DNA of 64,000 nt from Salinicola corii. GTDB taxonomy: Bacteria; Pseudomonadota; Gammaproteobacteria; Pseudomonadales; Halomonadaceae. The stretch lies in the NCBI RefSeq assembly GCF_008298015.1, contig NZ_VTPX01000007.1:124001-188000 (forward strand), in the 5' to 3' direction. The position numbers and the translations under genes are program-made. The notes beneath the pieces are model-generated. The model was not told the DNA's origin. It worked only from the letters and a program-made list of their open reading frames with translations, and searched no databases. Below, piece by piece: positions 10,174-17,733 of this stretch (position 1 is the stretch's first letter; every line of letters starts with the position of its first letter).

Positions 10174-10327
10174 GCTCTGTCTGAAAAATCGGCGAGCGAT
10201 GGCCAGACAAGGCAAAAATTGACGAAAAAAGGACCGGGCTGGCGCTCCAGTTTACGAGGTGTAAATGAGCATTTTGAGTCGATTTTTAACGCCGTATGGG
10301 CGAGCGCAGGCATTTTTCAGACAGAGC
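10174..10327. repeat. Intact terminal-inverted-repeat element, family A, copy 1
   Basis: 154 bp bounded by a perfect 16-bp inverted repeat: GCTCTGTCTGAAAAAT at 10174-10189 and its exact complement at 10312-10327. Inside are GGCGAGCGA, CAGACAAGGC (10204-10213), a small hairpin TTTACGAGGTGTAAA, and AACGCCGTATGG. No transposase is encoded and no clear target duplication is visible. It lies between hslR and yrfG, two genes adjacent in other gammaproteobacteria, so it is a later insertion or an expanded spacer. Confidence 0.85.
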
Positions 10328-10353
10328 GTAGATGGGGGTGGGCAGTGCCCGCT

Positions 10354-11013
10354 TCAACCCGGCCGCACGGGCAAAAGCGATGCAAACTGCTCGACGACGG
10401 TGAACGACGGATGGGCGCTCCCCACCTTGCGGCTATCCGGTTGATGGATGCCCAGCAGGTGGCGAATGCCGTATCGCCGGGCACTTTCGAGCACGTCGGC
10501 GTTGTCGTCGATGAACAGGCTGCGTGCCGGGTCGAAGGGGTGCAGCGTCTGCATGGCCGACCAGAACGCCAGCTGTTCCTTGGGAGCACCGACATCCGCC
10601 GACGACACGATGCGATCGACATAGCGATCCAGTCCGGTCAACGGCAACTTGAGACCGAGACTCTCGCGATCGGCATTGGTCGCCAGCACCACATCCACCG
10701 GCGACGCCTTCAGCCACTCCATGAAGGCCAGTGCGTCGGACCGCCATCCGATCAGGTGTGCCACCTCGCGCTTGAGCGCGACGATATCCAGCGACAGTTC
10801 GCGACTCCAGTAGGCCAGGCTGTACCAGTCCAGCGTTCCTCTGGCGTCGCGGATACGCGACTCCAGCGCCGTGCGATGAGAGTCGTCGAGCCGGTGCAGC
10901 TCGACATAGCGGCGCGGCAAGTGCTCGAGCCAGAAATGGCTGTCGAAGTGGAGATCGAGCAGCGTACCGTCCATGTCCAGAAAAACGGTATCGATAGCGG
11001 TCCAGTCGATCAT
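10354..11013 (-). CDS. yrfG: GMP/IMP nucleotidase YrfG (HAD family)
   Basis: HAD hydrolase of 219 residues; the E. coli orthologue removes phosphate from GMP and IMP. Motif I is FLDMDGTLLD, motif II lies in VVLATNA, and motif III/IV in LFIDDNADVL. Start at ATG 11013 (MIDWTAID), which puts motif I near residue 10 as in the family. It is divergent from nudE and upstream of hslR/hslO, the E. coli gene order without igaA. A role in nucleotide housekeeping beside NudE fits the context but is inferred. Confidence 0.9.
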   Translation of the reverse strand: MIDWTAIDTVFLDMDGTLLDLHFDSHFWLEHLPRRYVELHRLDDSHRTALESRIRDARGTLDWYSLAYWSRELSLDIVALKREVAHLIGWRSDALAFMEWLKASPVDVVLATNADRESLGLKLPLTGLDRYVDRIVSSADVGAPKEQLAFWSAMQTLHPFDPARSLFIDDNADVLESARRYGIRHLLGIHQPDSRKVGSAHPSFTVVEQFASLLPVRPG

Positions 11014-11152
11014 CGGAAAAATCTCGCCGTCGGTGAAAGAAACCCTCTCGCGGGACGCCCCCTCCATTGGGAGGAGATATCGGAGTCATTTCCCACGGAG
11101 ACAAGCGTCGATTATTGTACCCAGTGCAACCCGCCCTATGCACGGAGGCCGC

Positions 11153-11746
11153 ATGGCGCCGACAGATTCCCCCCCGCCCGTCTTGACCCGGCCGACGCTT
11201 CTCGCGCGGCGCAACGTCGCCCAGAGCGAACTGTTTGCCATCGAATCGCTCGATCTGCGCTTCACCAACGGCGCGGAACGGACTTTCGAACGCTTGAAAG
11301 GCAAGGGCCGCGGCGCGGTGATGCTGGTGGCCATGCCCGACCCCGATCACGTGTTGCTGATCCGGGAATACGCGGCGGGCTTCGATGAATACACGCTGAC
11401 CCTGCCCAAGGGGCTGGTGGACCCGGGCGAAGACATCATCACGGCGGCCAATCGAGAGCTCATGGAAGAGTGCGGCTACGGTGCCAACCGCATCGAGCCG
11501 CTGGTGGAATTGTCGCTGGCGCCCAACTACATGAATCACCGTATCCAGGTGATGCTGGCCAGCGATCTCTACGAGAGGCGCCTGGAAGGCGATGAACCCG
11601 AGCCACTGATCGTGGAAACCTATGCCATCGACGACATCGCCGGGCTACTGGCACGGGACGATTTTCATGAAGGTCGCGCCATCGCCGCCCTGTTCATCGC
11701 TCGCGAAAAACTGCGCAGCGAGCGGGAGTCCGAAAGCTGGTGGTGA
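11153..11746 (+). CDS. nudE: ADP compounds hydrolase NudE
   Basis: Nudix hydrolase acting on ADP-ribose, NADH and Ap3A-type compounds. The 197-residue protein has a complete Nudix box, G-LVDPG-E-x7-R-E-L-M-E-E-C-G-Y, in its middle. Start ATG at 11153 has GGAGG just upstream; an ATG five codons earlier (11138) lacks that spacing. Divergent from yrfG across about 140 bases, which must contain both promoters. Followed by a strong bidirectional hairpin. Confidence 0.93.
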   Translation: MAPTDSPPPVLTRPTLLARRNVAQSELFAIESLDLRFTNGAERTFERLKGKGRGAVMLVAMPDPDHVLLIREYAAGFDEYTLTLPKGLVDPGEDIITAANRELMEECGYGANRIEPLVELSLAPNYMNHRIQVMLASDLYERRLEGDEPEPLIVETYAIDDIAGLLARDDFHEGRAIAALFIAREKLRSERESESWW

Positions 11747-11793
11747 GGCATGGCTGACACCAGTGGCCGCCAAAGATCAAGATGCGGCAAACC

Positions 11794-11822
11794 AAGATCG
11801 CCCCGCTGAGCGGGGCGATCTT
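11794..11822. terminator. Bidirectional terminator hairpin
   Basis: AAGATCGCCCCGC and GCGGGGCGATCTT form a perfect 13-bp stem with a 3-base loop (11807-11809), between the convergent ends of nudE and the small exported-protein gene. The A/T ends of the stem act as short U-tracts in both directions. Confidence 0.8.
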
Positions 11823-11872
11823 CGAACGGCAAGGCCGTTGTAGGAAGCTGCTAGCGCGAAGCAAGATTTCGA

Positions 11873-12238
11873 TCAGTCAGGATCGACGTCCTGCGCGGAA
11901 TCGACACCGTGGTTGCCTTCCATGTCATCGGCCATCGCCCCCTGCGCTGCCGACGTATCCTGGGCCGTCCCGCCCTCGACTTTCATGCTGCCCGGCTGGG
12001 TGTTGGCGGAACCGGTCTGCCCATTGTCTTCATCGGGCAGATTGTTCTCGGTCGGCAATTTCCCACTTGCGCTGTCCGATGCGGTAGCGCCTTCGGCCAT
12101 TGTCGGCGACGCCCCGCCGGACTGGGTATTGGCTGAGCCGGTCTCGGGGCTAACACTGGGCGCCTCATCCTGAGCGAGCGCGCTGGCGGTGGGGAGTGCG
12201 ATGAGCGCGGCGAAAATGGCTGCGTTCAATTTTTTCAT
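11873..12238 (-). CDS. Small acidic exported protein of unknown function
   Basis: 121 residues with a clear Sec signal peptide (MKKLNAAIFAALIALPTASALAQ), likely cut after ALA. The mature part is low-complexity and strongly acidic, rich in Ser, Gly, Thr, Asp and Glu, with an internal repeat (GSANTQSGGAS and GSANTQPGSMK). Translation should be efficient: AAGGAGGATTCAC precedes the ATG. Acidic, disordered secreted proteins are common in halophiles, but I recognise no family and assign no role. The upstream neighbour (12359) is a LysR gene ending on the same strand. Confidence 0.75.
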   Translation of the reverse strand: MKKLNAAIFAALIALPTASALAQDEAPSVSPETGSANTQSGGASPTMAEGATASDSASGKLPTENNLPDEDNGQTGSANTQPGSMKVEGGTAQDTSAAQGAMADDMEGNHGVDSAQDVDPD

Positions 12239-12358
12239 GTGAATCCTCCTTAATTCATCTCTACATATGACGCCGATCCAACGAAATCAACCTTCTCCGT
12301 TTGCGTCACCCAAGCTTGTCTGAACAAGCTATACAAAACCTAGACAAAAAATCGTCGA

Positions 12359-13297
12359 CTAGCAAATACTGGCGTCGCATTCCGCGCCGTCGTCATAACA
12401 CTCGATGAATCTCCTTGCGGCGGGAGACAGCTCTCTGTCCCGGCGCCAGAGCAGTTCGAAAGCGGGATTTCGCGTTCGGAAGCGGTAGCGGATCCGGGCG
12501 ACATGCCCCCGCTTCACCTGCTCCCGGGCAATGCGCTCGGGCAGCAGTGCCAGCACGCCCTCGTCCCGCTCCAGCATGGCCAGGATCGCGTAGGTCGATG
12601 AAATCTCGATCGACTGCACCGGCTGCGAAAGTCCCGCGGCAACGAACTCCTGTTCCAGCATCCGCGGCATGCTGACGGGGTAGACGATCCAGGCCTGCCT
12701 GGCCAACGTGGTGAAATCAGGCTCCCCGGCCTCGACCAGCGGGTGTCCGGGATTGGCGACCACCCAGAGCGGCTCGGGGAAATGCCCGTGGCAATGGTAG
12801 TCCCCGGGACGCCGGCCGAAGTTGGAGCGGCATAGCGCGACGTCGATTCGCCCCTGATCGAGCAAGCGCAACAGCCCCTCGCTGGTGTCCTCGATCACCT
12901 GCAGCGACAGCGAGGGCTGTTCGGCACGCACCTTGACGATCGCTTCGACGATCGCGGCGATGGCGCCCATCGTGCCACCGACGGCCAGGTGCCCTCCGTA
13001 ACCCTGCTGAATGCCGATCATCTCCTCGCGCAGATGCGCCACGTCGGTCTGGATCAGCCTCGCGTAGCGCACCACGCAGCGTCCCAGATCATTGGCCTCG
13101 AGCCCTCTCGCGCTACGCAAGAACAGTGGCGCCCCCAGGGTCGACTCGATCTCGTTGAGCGCCCGCGTCGCGCCAGGTTGGGAGATTGCCACCTGCTCGG
13201 CAGCCTTGTGAATCGAGCCGCACTCCTCCAGCGCCATCAACAAACGCAGCTGACGCAGGCGCAGACGCGACATCAGTGTCTCCAACGTCGGGGGCAT
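12359..13297 (-). CDS. LysR-type transcriptional regulator
   Basis: 312-residue regulator with an N-terminal winged helix-turn-helix (LRQLRLLMALEECGSIHKAA, then QPGATRALNEIESTLG) and a periplasmic-binding-protein-like effector domain (about residues 95-300). It is divergent from the UxaA-family dehydratase and kdgT, so it very likely controls them in response to a sugar-acid intermediate; that link rests on position. The 263-base divergent gap carries a remnant of the family A repeat close to the lysR start. Similar regulators of this subgroup (GbpR/PcaQ-like spacing) control aromatic or sugar-acid genes, but I cannot name the effector. Confidence 0.88.
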   Translation of the reverse strand: MPPTLETLMSRLRLRQLRLLMALEECGSIHKAAEQVAISQPGATRALNEIESTLGAPLFLRSARGLEANDLGRCVVRYARLIQTDVAHLREEMIGIQQGYGGHLAVGGTMGAIAAIVEAIVKVRAEQPSLSLQVIEDTSEGLLRLLDQGRIDVALCRSNFGRRPGDYHCHGHFPEPLWVVANPGHPLVEAGEPDFTTLARQAWIVYPVSMPRMLEQEFVAAGLSQPVQSIEISSTYAILAMLERDEGVLALLPERIAREQVKRGHVARIRYRFRTRNPAFELLWRRDRELSPAARRFIECYDDGAECDASIC

Positions 13298-13331
13298 CGA
13301 CGACTCCTCTCGCTTATGACGTGACCAGAAT

Positions 13332-13378
13332 CAGACTTTGTACGGAAACTGCCTACGCTCGCCGACTTTTCGTGCACC
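13332..13378. repeat. Collapsed family A element (ends joined)
   Basis: GACTTTGTACGGAAACTGCC is followed almost directly by CTCGCCGACTTTTCGTGCAC. The first block matches the reverse complement of the right end of the 17.5-kb copy, and the second matches the reverse complement of its left end; the central 100 bases are missing. It lies in the lysR/uxaA promoter gap. Confidence 0.65.
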
Positions 13379-13560
13379 CCCTAAGACTTTGGACGAATGC
13401 GCGGTCGTTATCATTCGATCAGCAACTTTCAGTAGTGCGACACATGGCGACCGGATAGGGTGGAGCCAGCACGGAAATCATAATAACCGACTGATTCAAA
13501 AAGAATTAAAGATAAAGTCGCATAGACCAAAGTGGCACGACTCGCCCGAGGAGCCGATTG

Positions 13561-15150
13561 ATGGCACTAATCGAACACACCACCGAGGCTCCCGCCTCGA
13601 TCATTCGACTGCACGAACGCGATGACGTGGTCATCGCCCGCGTCCCGCTGCCGAAGGGGAGCGAGATCCTGCCGGGCATCGTTCTGACCAGCGCCGTGCC
13701 GGCCGCGCACAAGATCGCGATCCGCGCGCTCCGGCAGGGCGACATGGTTCGACGCTACGGACAGATCATCGGCCGCGCCACCCGCGCCATCGAACCCGGC
13801 GATCATGTCCACGTCCACAACCTTGGCATCGGCGATCTCGAGGGTGACGGCCACGAACAGGGCGATGCCAAGGGCTACGTCAAGGACTATGCCATCGGCA
13901 GCGAGGTCACGCCCGTCGAGCGGATTTCCCCCGCCGCCACTTTCATGGGTATCCAGCGTGCGGATGGCCGGGTCGCGACGCGCAACTACATCGGCATTCT
14001 CACCTCGGTCAACTGCTCCGCCACGGTCGCTCACGCCATCGCCGACCACTTCCGTCGGGACGTCCATCCCGAAGCGATGGCAGCCTACCCCAACGTGGAT
14101 GGCGTCGTGGCACTGACCCACGGCGTGGGATGCGCGGTGGCCGCGGACGGCGAGGCCCTGGAGATGCTCCAGCGCACGCTCGCCGGCTATGCGCGACACG
14201 TCAATTTCGCCGCCGTGCTGGTCATCGGCCTGGGCTGCGAGACCAATCAGATCGACACCCTGATCGAATCCCAGGGCCTGAACCCCGGACCCAAGCTTCA
14301 TCCGTTCACGATTCAGCAGATCGGCGGCACCACCAAGGCCATCGCCGAGGGGATACGCCATATCGAGCAGCTGCTGGCGGAAGCCAATCAGGTCGAAAGG
14401 ACACCGTGTTCCGTCGAGCATCTTCGGGTCGCGCTGCAGTGTGGCGGCTCCGACGGCTACTCCGGGATCACCGCCAATCCGGCGCTGGGCGCCGCCGTCG
14501 ACCGGCTCGTTGCCCACGGCGGCAGTGCCGTGCTCGCCGAGACCCCGGAAGTCTATGGCGCCGAGCATCTGCTGACACGCCGGGCGGTGAGCCCGGCGGT
14601 CGCCAACAAGCTGATCGAGCGCATCCACTGGTGGGAAGCGTTCTGCCGGGTTCGCGGCGCGTCCCTCGACAACAACCCCTCCGCCGGCAACAAGGCGGGC
14701 GGCCTGACCACGATCCTCGAGAAATCGCTGGGCGCGGTTGCCAAGGCCGGCACCACGCCGCTGGTCGAAGTGCTCGAGTACGCCGAACCGATGCGCGAGC
14801 GCGGTCTGGCATTCATGGACTCTCCCGGCTTCGACCCGGTCTCGGTCACCGGCCAGGTCGCCAGCGGCTGCAATCTGATCGCCTTCACCACCGGTCGCGG
14901 CAGCGCCTTCGGCTGCGCGCCGGCGCCGTCCCTGAAGCTATCCACCAACAGCGCGCTCTGGCGCCACCAGTCGGACGACATGGACATCAACTGTGGCGCA
15001 CTGATCGATGGCGACATCGACATGGAGCAGCTTGGCGAGCAGATATTCCAGCGCTTGCTGGCCCTGGCCTCCGGCGAGCGCAGCCGCAGCGAGCGTCACG
15101 GCTACGGCCAGCAGGAGTTCGTGCCCTGGCAGATCGGCGTCATCACCTGA
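13561..15150 (+). CDS. UxaA family dehydratase (altronate/galactarate dehydratase-like)
   Basis: Iron-dependent lyase that removes water from a hexonate such as D-altronate to give 2-keto-3-deoxygluconate. The 529 residues join an N-terminal SAF-type domain (to about residue 95, ending in HVHNLG) to the C-terminal catalytic domain (NYIGILTSVNCSATVA, LTHGVGCA, GLGCETNQ, QCGGSDGYSGITANPA). Start ATG 13561 has GAGGAG 8 bases upstream. The next gene is a KDG permease, so a KDG-forming altronate-type reaction fits best. Galactarate dehydratase (GarD) is the main alternative; sequence inspection cannot separate them. Confidence 0.85.
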   Translation: MALIEHTTEAPASIIRLHERDDVVIARVPLPKGSEILPGIVLTSAVPAAHKIAIRALRQGDMVRRYGQIIGRATRAIEPGDHVHVHNLGIGDLEGDGHEQGDAKGYVKDYAIGSEVTPVERISPAATFMGIQRADGRVATRNYIGILTSVNCSATVAHAIADHFRRDVHPEAMAAYPNVDGVVALTHGVGCAVAADGEALEMLQRTLAGYARHVNFAAVLVIGLGCETNQIDTLIESQGLNPGPKLHPFTIQQIGGTTKAIAEGIRHIEQLLAEANQVERTPCSVEHLRVALQCGGSDGYSGITANPALGAAVDRLVAHGGSAVLAETPEVYGAEHLLTRRAVSPAVANKLIERIHWWEAFCRVRGASLDNNPSAGNKAGGLTTILEKSLGAVAKAGTTPLVEVLEYAEPMRERGLAFMDSPGFDPVSVTGQVASGCNLIAFTTGRGSAFGCAPAPSLKLSTNSALWRHQSDDMDINCGALIDGDIDMEQLGEQIFQRLLALASGERSRSERHGYGQQEFVPWQIGVIT

Positions 15151-15253
15151 ACTCGCGGGTTCTCCGAACACGCATGTCGCTTCACCCCGCAAGCCACCTT
15201 CCACGGCGCCGTCGCCGACGGCGCCCCTCCCGCTCTGGCATGGAGAAGATCAC

Positions 15254-16297
15254 ATGTCGATTCCCGTATCACGCGTCCCCATCTACGACACGCTCAACCG
15301 CATCCCCGGCGGCCTGATGATCATTCCGCTGATTCTCGGATCGATCGTCGGCACGCTCGCGCCCGCCGCGCTGGAGATCGGCAGTTTCACCACCGCGCTG
15401 TTCAAGGATGGCGCCATGGCGTTCATGGCACTGGTGATCTTCGCCACCGGCATGCAGATCACGCCGCGCAACGCCGGGCCCATCGTCGGCACCGCCAGCG
15501 TCATACTCCTGGCCAAGAGCCTGATTCCCGGTGTGCTGATCGCGATCCTGGGCCTGACCACCGGCATGCAGGGCCTGTTCGGGATCTCGATCCTGGCCAT
15601 GCTGGCCGCGATGGACAACAGCAACGGCGGTATCTGGCTCGCCTTCACCGGCCGCTACGGCGACCAGCGCGACCGCGGCGCCTATATCGCCAGCGCCATC
15701 AATGACGGCCCCTTCTTCACTCTGATCCTGATCGGCGCGTCGGGCCTCGCCGACATACCACTGGAAGTGTTCATGGCGGCGATCATCCCGCTGCTGCTGG
15801 GGATTCTGGTCGGCAATCTCGACCCCAAGTGGACCGAGGTGATGCGTCCGGTGCCGGAGATGGTGATTCCCTTTTTCTCGTTCGGCCTCGGCACCGGCAT
15901 CAATCTGACCGACGTGCTGCACGGCGGGCTGACCGGGCTGGCGCTGGGCCTGCTCGTCGCCCCGTTCACCGGTGGCCTGGTCTATCTCGGCTATCGATAT
16001 CTGTTGAAACGCGGCAGACGCAGCGGTATCGGTTTCGCCGCCGGCACCACCGCCGGCAACTCCATCGCCACACCGGCAATCGCCGCTGCGGCCGACCCGT
16101 CGCTGCAATCCTATGTCGGTGTCGCCACGACCCAGGTCGCTGCCTGCGTACTGGTCTCGGCGCTGATGGCGCCGGCCATCGCCTCGTGGCTGCTCAAGCG
16201 CAATGGCGAACTGCGATCGCCGGAGGAGATACCCGCCGAGGCCAGCGCCCATGACAGCGCTTCTGCCCGCCAGGAGGCCGCCCCCATCCCGAAATGA
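15254..16297 (+). CDS. kdgT: 2-keto-3-deoxygluconate permease KdgT
   Basis: Inner-membrane symporter of the KdgT family, 347 residues with about ten hydrophobic segments and the family segments LNRIPGGLMIIPLILGS near the start and DNSNGGIWLAFTGRYG mid-protein. Start ATG 15254 follows GGAGAAGATCAC. It sits 103 bases after the dehydratase, so the pair is probably one transcript under the divergent LysR. The operon lacks a KDG kinase and KDPG aldolase; the window's only related kinase is DgoK, about 25 kb away. Confidence 0.92.
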   Translation: MSIPVSRVPIYDTLNRIPGGLMIIPLILGSIVGTLAPAALEIGSFTTALFKDGAMAFMALVIFATGMQITPRNAGPIVGTASVILLAKSLIPGVLIAILGLTTGMQGLFGISILAMLAAMDNSNGGIWLAFTGRYGDQRDRGAYIASAINDGPFFTLILIGASGLADIPLEVFMAAIIPLLLGILVGNLDPKWTEVMRPVPEMVIPFFSFGLGTGINLTDVLHGGLTGLALGLLVAPFTGGLVYLGYRYLLKRGRRSGIGFAAGTTAGNSIATPAIAAAADPSLQSYVGVATTQVAACVLVSALMAPAIASWLLKRNGELRSPEEIPAEASAHDSASARQEAAPIPK

Positions 16298-16359
16298 GTC
16301 GTGCAGAGGGTTCGACCCTCGATATCATCGCGGGGCAGGGGTCGAGACGTCAGTAGAGG

Positions 16360-17409
16360 TCACGACAGCGTGACGACCTGCCCCGACTCCGCGCTTCGAA
16401 TTCCCGCTTCCAGCACGCGCATGACCTCCAGCGCGGATTCGGCCGTCACCGGCAGCGGCGCGCCGCCCTGAATGGCATCGCGAACGCCCGCGTAATAGGC
16501 GAGGTAGTCGCCGGGCAAAGTCGGCACTTCGTGCAGCTCCGGCTGAATGCCTTCGCGCACCTGGCCGACCGTCAGCATGCCGTGGCGCCAATCCTCCCCC
16601 CAATGCGGCGACGGCAGCCGGTCACCGCGCTTGAGCATGTCCTCCTGCGGGTCGAGGCCGTGCTTGACATAGCTGGCTCGGGTGCCGTGAACGGTGAAAC
16701 GCGCGCCGGGGGCGGAAACCAGGGTGCCGCCGTGGAGGATCACGCGGCACTCCCGATAGCGCAGCACGGCGTGGAAATAGTCGTCGACCCTGGCCCCCTC
16801 CCGTTGGCAGGCCAGATCGAGCGAGATGGCATCCGGCGTGCCGAACAGCACCAGGCTCTGGTCGAGCAGATGCGAACCGAGGTCGAACCAGGCACCGGCG
16901 CCGGGGGCGGGATCCTCACGCCAGCGCTGGGCGACCTCCGGCCGAAAGCGATCGAAATGGGATTCGAAATGGACGATCCTGCCCAGCGACTGGCTGTCGA
17001 TGAGATTGCGCACCGTCAGGAAATCCGAATCCCAGCGTCGGTTGTGAAACACCGACAGCAGGCGTCCGGCCTTGCTGGCCTGATCGCACAGTTTGCGGGC
17101 TTCGTCCGCCGTCACGGTGAAGGGCTTGTCGACCACGACATGCTTGCCTGCCGCCAGCGCCTCGCTGACCAGCGAATAGTGCGTCGCGTTGGGCGTGGGG
17201 ATCACGACCAGATCGATATCGTCGCGTTCGAACAGCGCCCCCGGCGTTGGCTCCACCGGCACGCTCGGCCAGTCGGCGTTCACCTTGCCGGCATCCCGGC
17301 TTGCCACGGCCACCAGAGACAGGCCCTCCTGCGCGGTGATCAGCGGCGCGTGGAACCGTTTGCTGGCCATGCCGTAGCCGACCAGCCCCACACGGATGGA
17401 TCCCTTCAT
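16360..17409 (-). CDS. Gfo/Idh/MocA family NAD(P)-dependent oxidoreductase (YdgJ-like)
   Basis: 349-residue oxidoreductase with an N-terminal Rossmann fold (VGLVGYGMASKRFHAP), the EKP-like motif as DKPF near residue 96 (VVDKPFTVTADEA), and a C-terminal beta-sheet domain. The family oxidises sugars, polyols and related compounds. The overall pattern, including WFDLGSHLLDQ, resembles E. coli YdgJ, whose physiological substrate is not settled. It converges on kdgT with only 62 bases between them, and that gap has a short hairpin (GAGGG/CCCTC at 16306-16320). Confidence 0.88.
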   Translation of the reverse strand: MKGSIRVGLVGYGMASKRFHAPLITAQEGLSLVAVASRDAGKVNADWPSVPVEPTPGALFERDDIDLVVIPTPNATHYSLVSEALAAGKHVVVDKPFTVTADEARKLCDQASKAGRLLSVFHNRRWDSDFLTVRNLIDSQSLGRIVHFESHFDRFRPEVAQRWREDPAPGAGAWFDLGSHLLDQSLVLFGTPDAISLDLACQREGARVDDYFHAVLRYRECRVILHGGTLVSAPGARFTVHGTRASYVKHGLDPQEDMLKRGDRLPSPHWGEDWRHGMLTVGQVREGIQPELHEVPTLPGDYLAYYAGVRDAIQGGAPLPVTAESALEVMRVLEAGIRSAESGQVVTLS

Positions 17410-17733
17410 GCTGTTTCCCTTAGAGATGAATTCGCAATCGCTTCGCGGGGCGACCCGGCGAGGCGCACTCGCTTGCTAGGGTTTGTACGAAAAGTCGGCG
17501 AGCGAAGGCAAGACAAGGCAAAAATCGGCGAAAGCGCGGAGTTTACGGGGTGTAAATGAGCATCTTGAGCCGGTTTTTAACGCCGTATTGCCAAGTGCAG
17601 GCAGTTTTCGTACAGAGCCTAGGGTACCGCATCTCGAACGCCAAGAATCCATGGCGAGCCAGAGTCGATACCATTGGCCCTCGACGACGCTGAGCGATAC
17701 GGTTAACCGTGACGCGCATTCCGGTACGGTCCC
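17410..17733. other. Intergenic region with a family A repeat upstream of the molybdoenzyme gene
   Basis: These 324 bases lie between divergent start codons. The middle is occupied by the repeat element at 17476-17622. The 111 bases from the element to the ATG at 17734 are what remains for a dedicated promoter of the fusion gene; I see no confident -10/-35 pair. Confidence 0.5.
17476..17622. repeat. Terminal-inverted-repeat element, family A, copy 2
   Basis: 147 bp with ends CTAGGGTTTGTACGAAAAGT (17476-17495) and the complement of CTAGGCTCTGTACGAAAACT (17603-17622), matching at 16 or more of 20 positions. The interior repeats copy 1 closely: GGCGAGCGA, AGACAAGGC (17511-17519), TTTACGGGGTGTAAATGAGCAT, and AACGCCGTAT (17579-17588). 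Compared with copy 1, the terminal bases differ but change in step on both arms. Confidence 0.85.

Noticed and set aside
10219-11388. Plus-strand ORF starting inside the family A repeat (reads RGVNEHFESIFNAV)
   Set aside because: The same peptide appears in the 17.5-kb copy because the repeat is translated by chance; the rest runs antisense to yrfG. Annotated hypothetical proteins of this kind are repeat artefacts.
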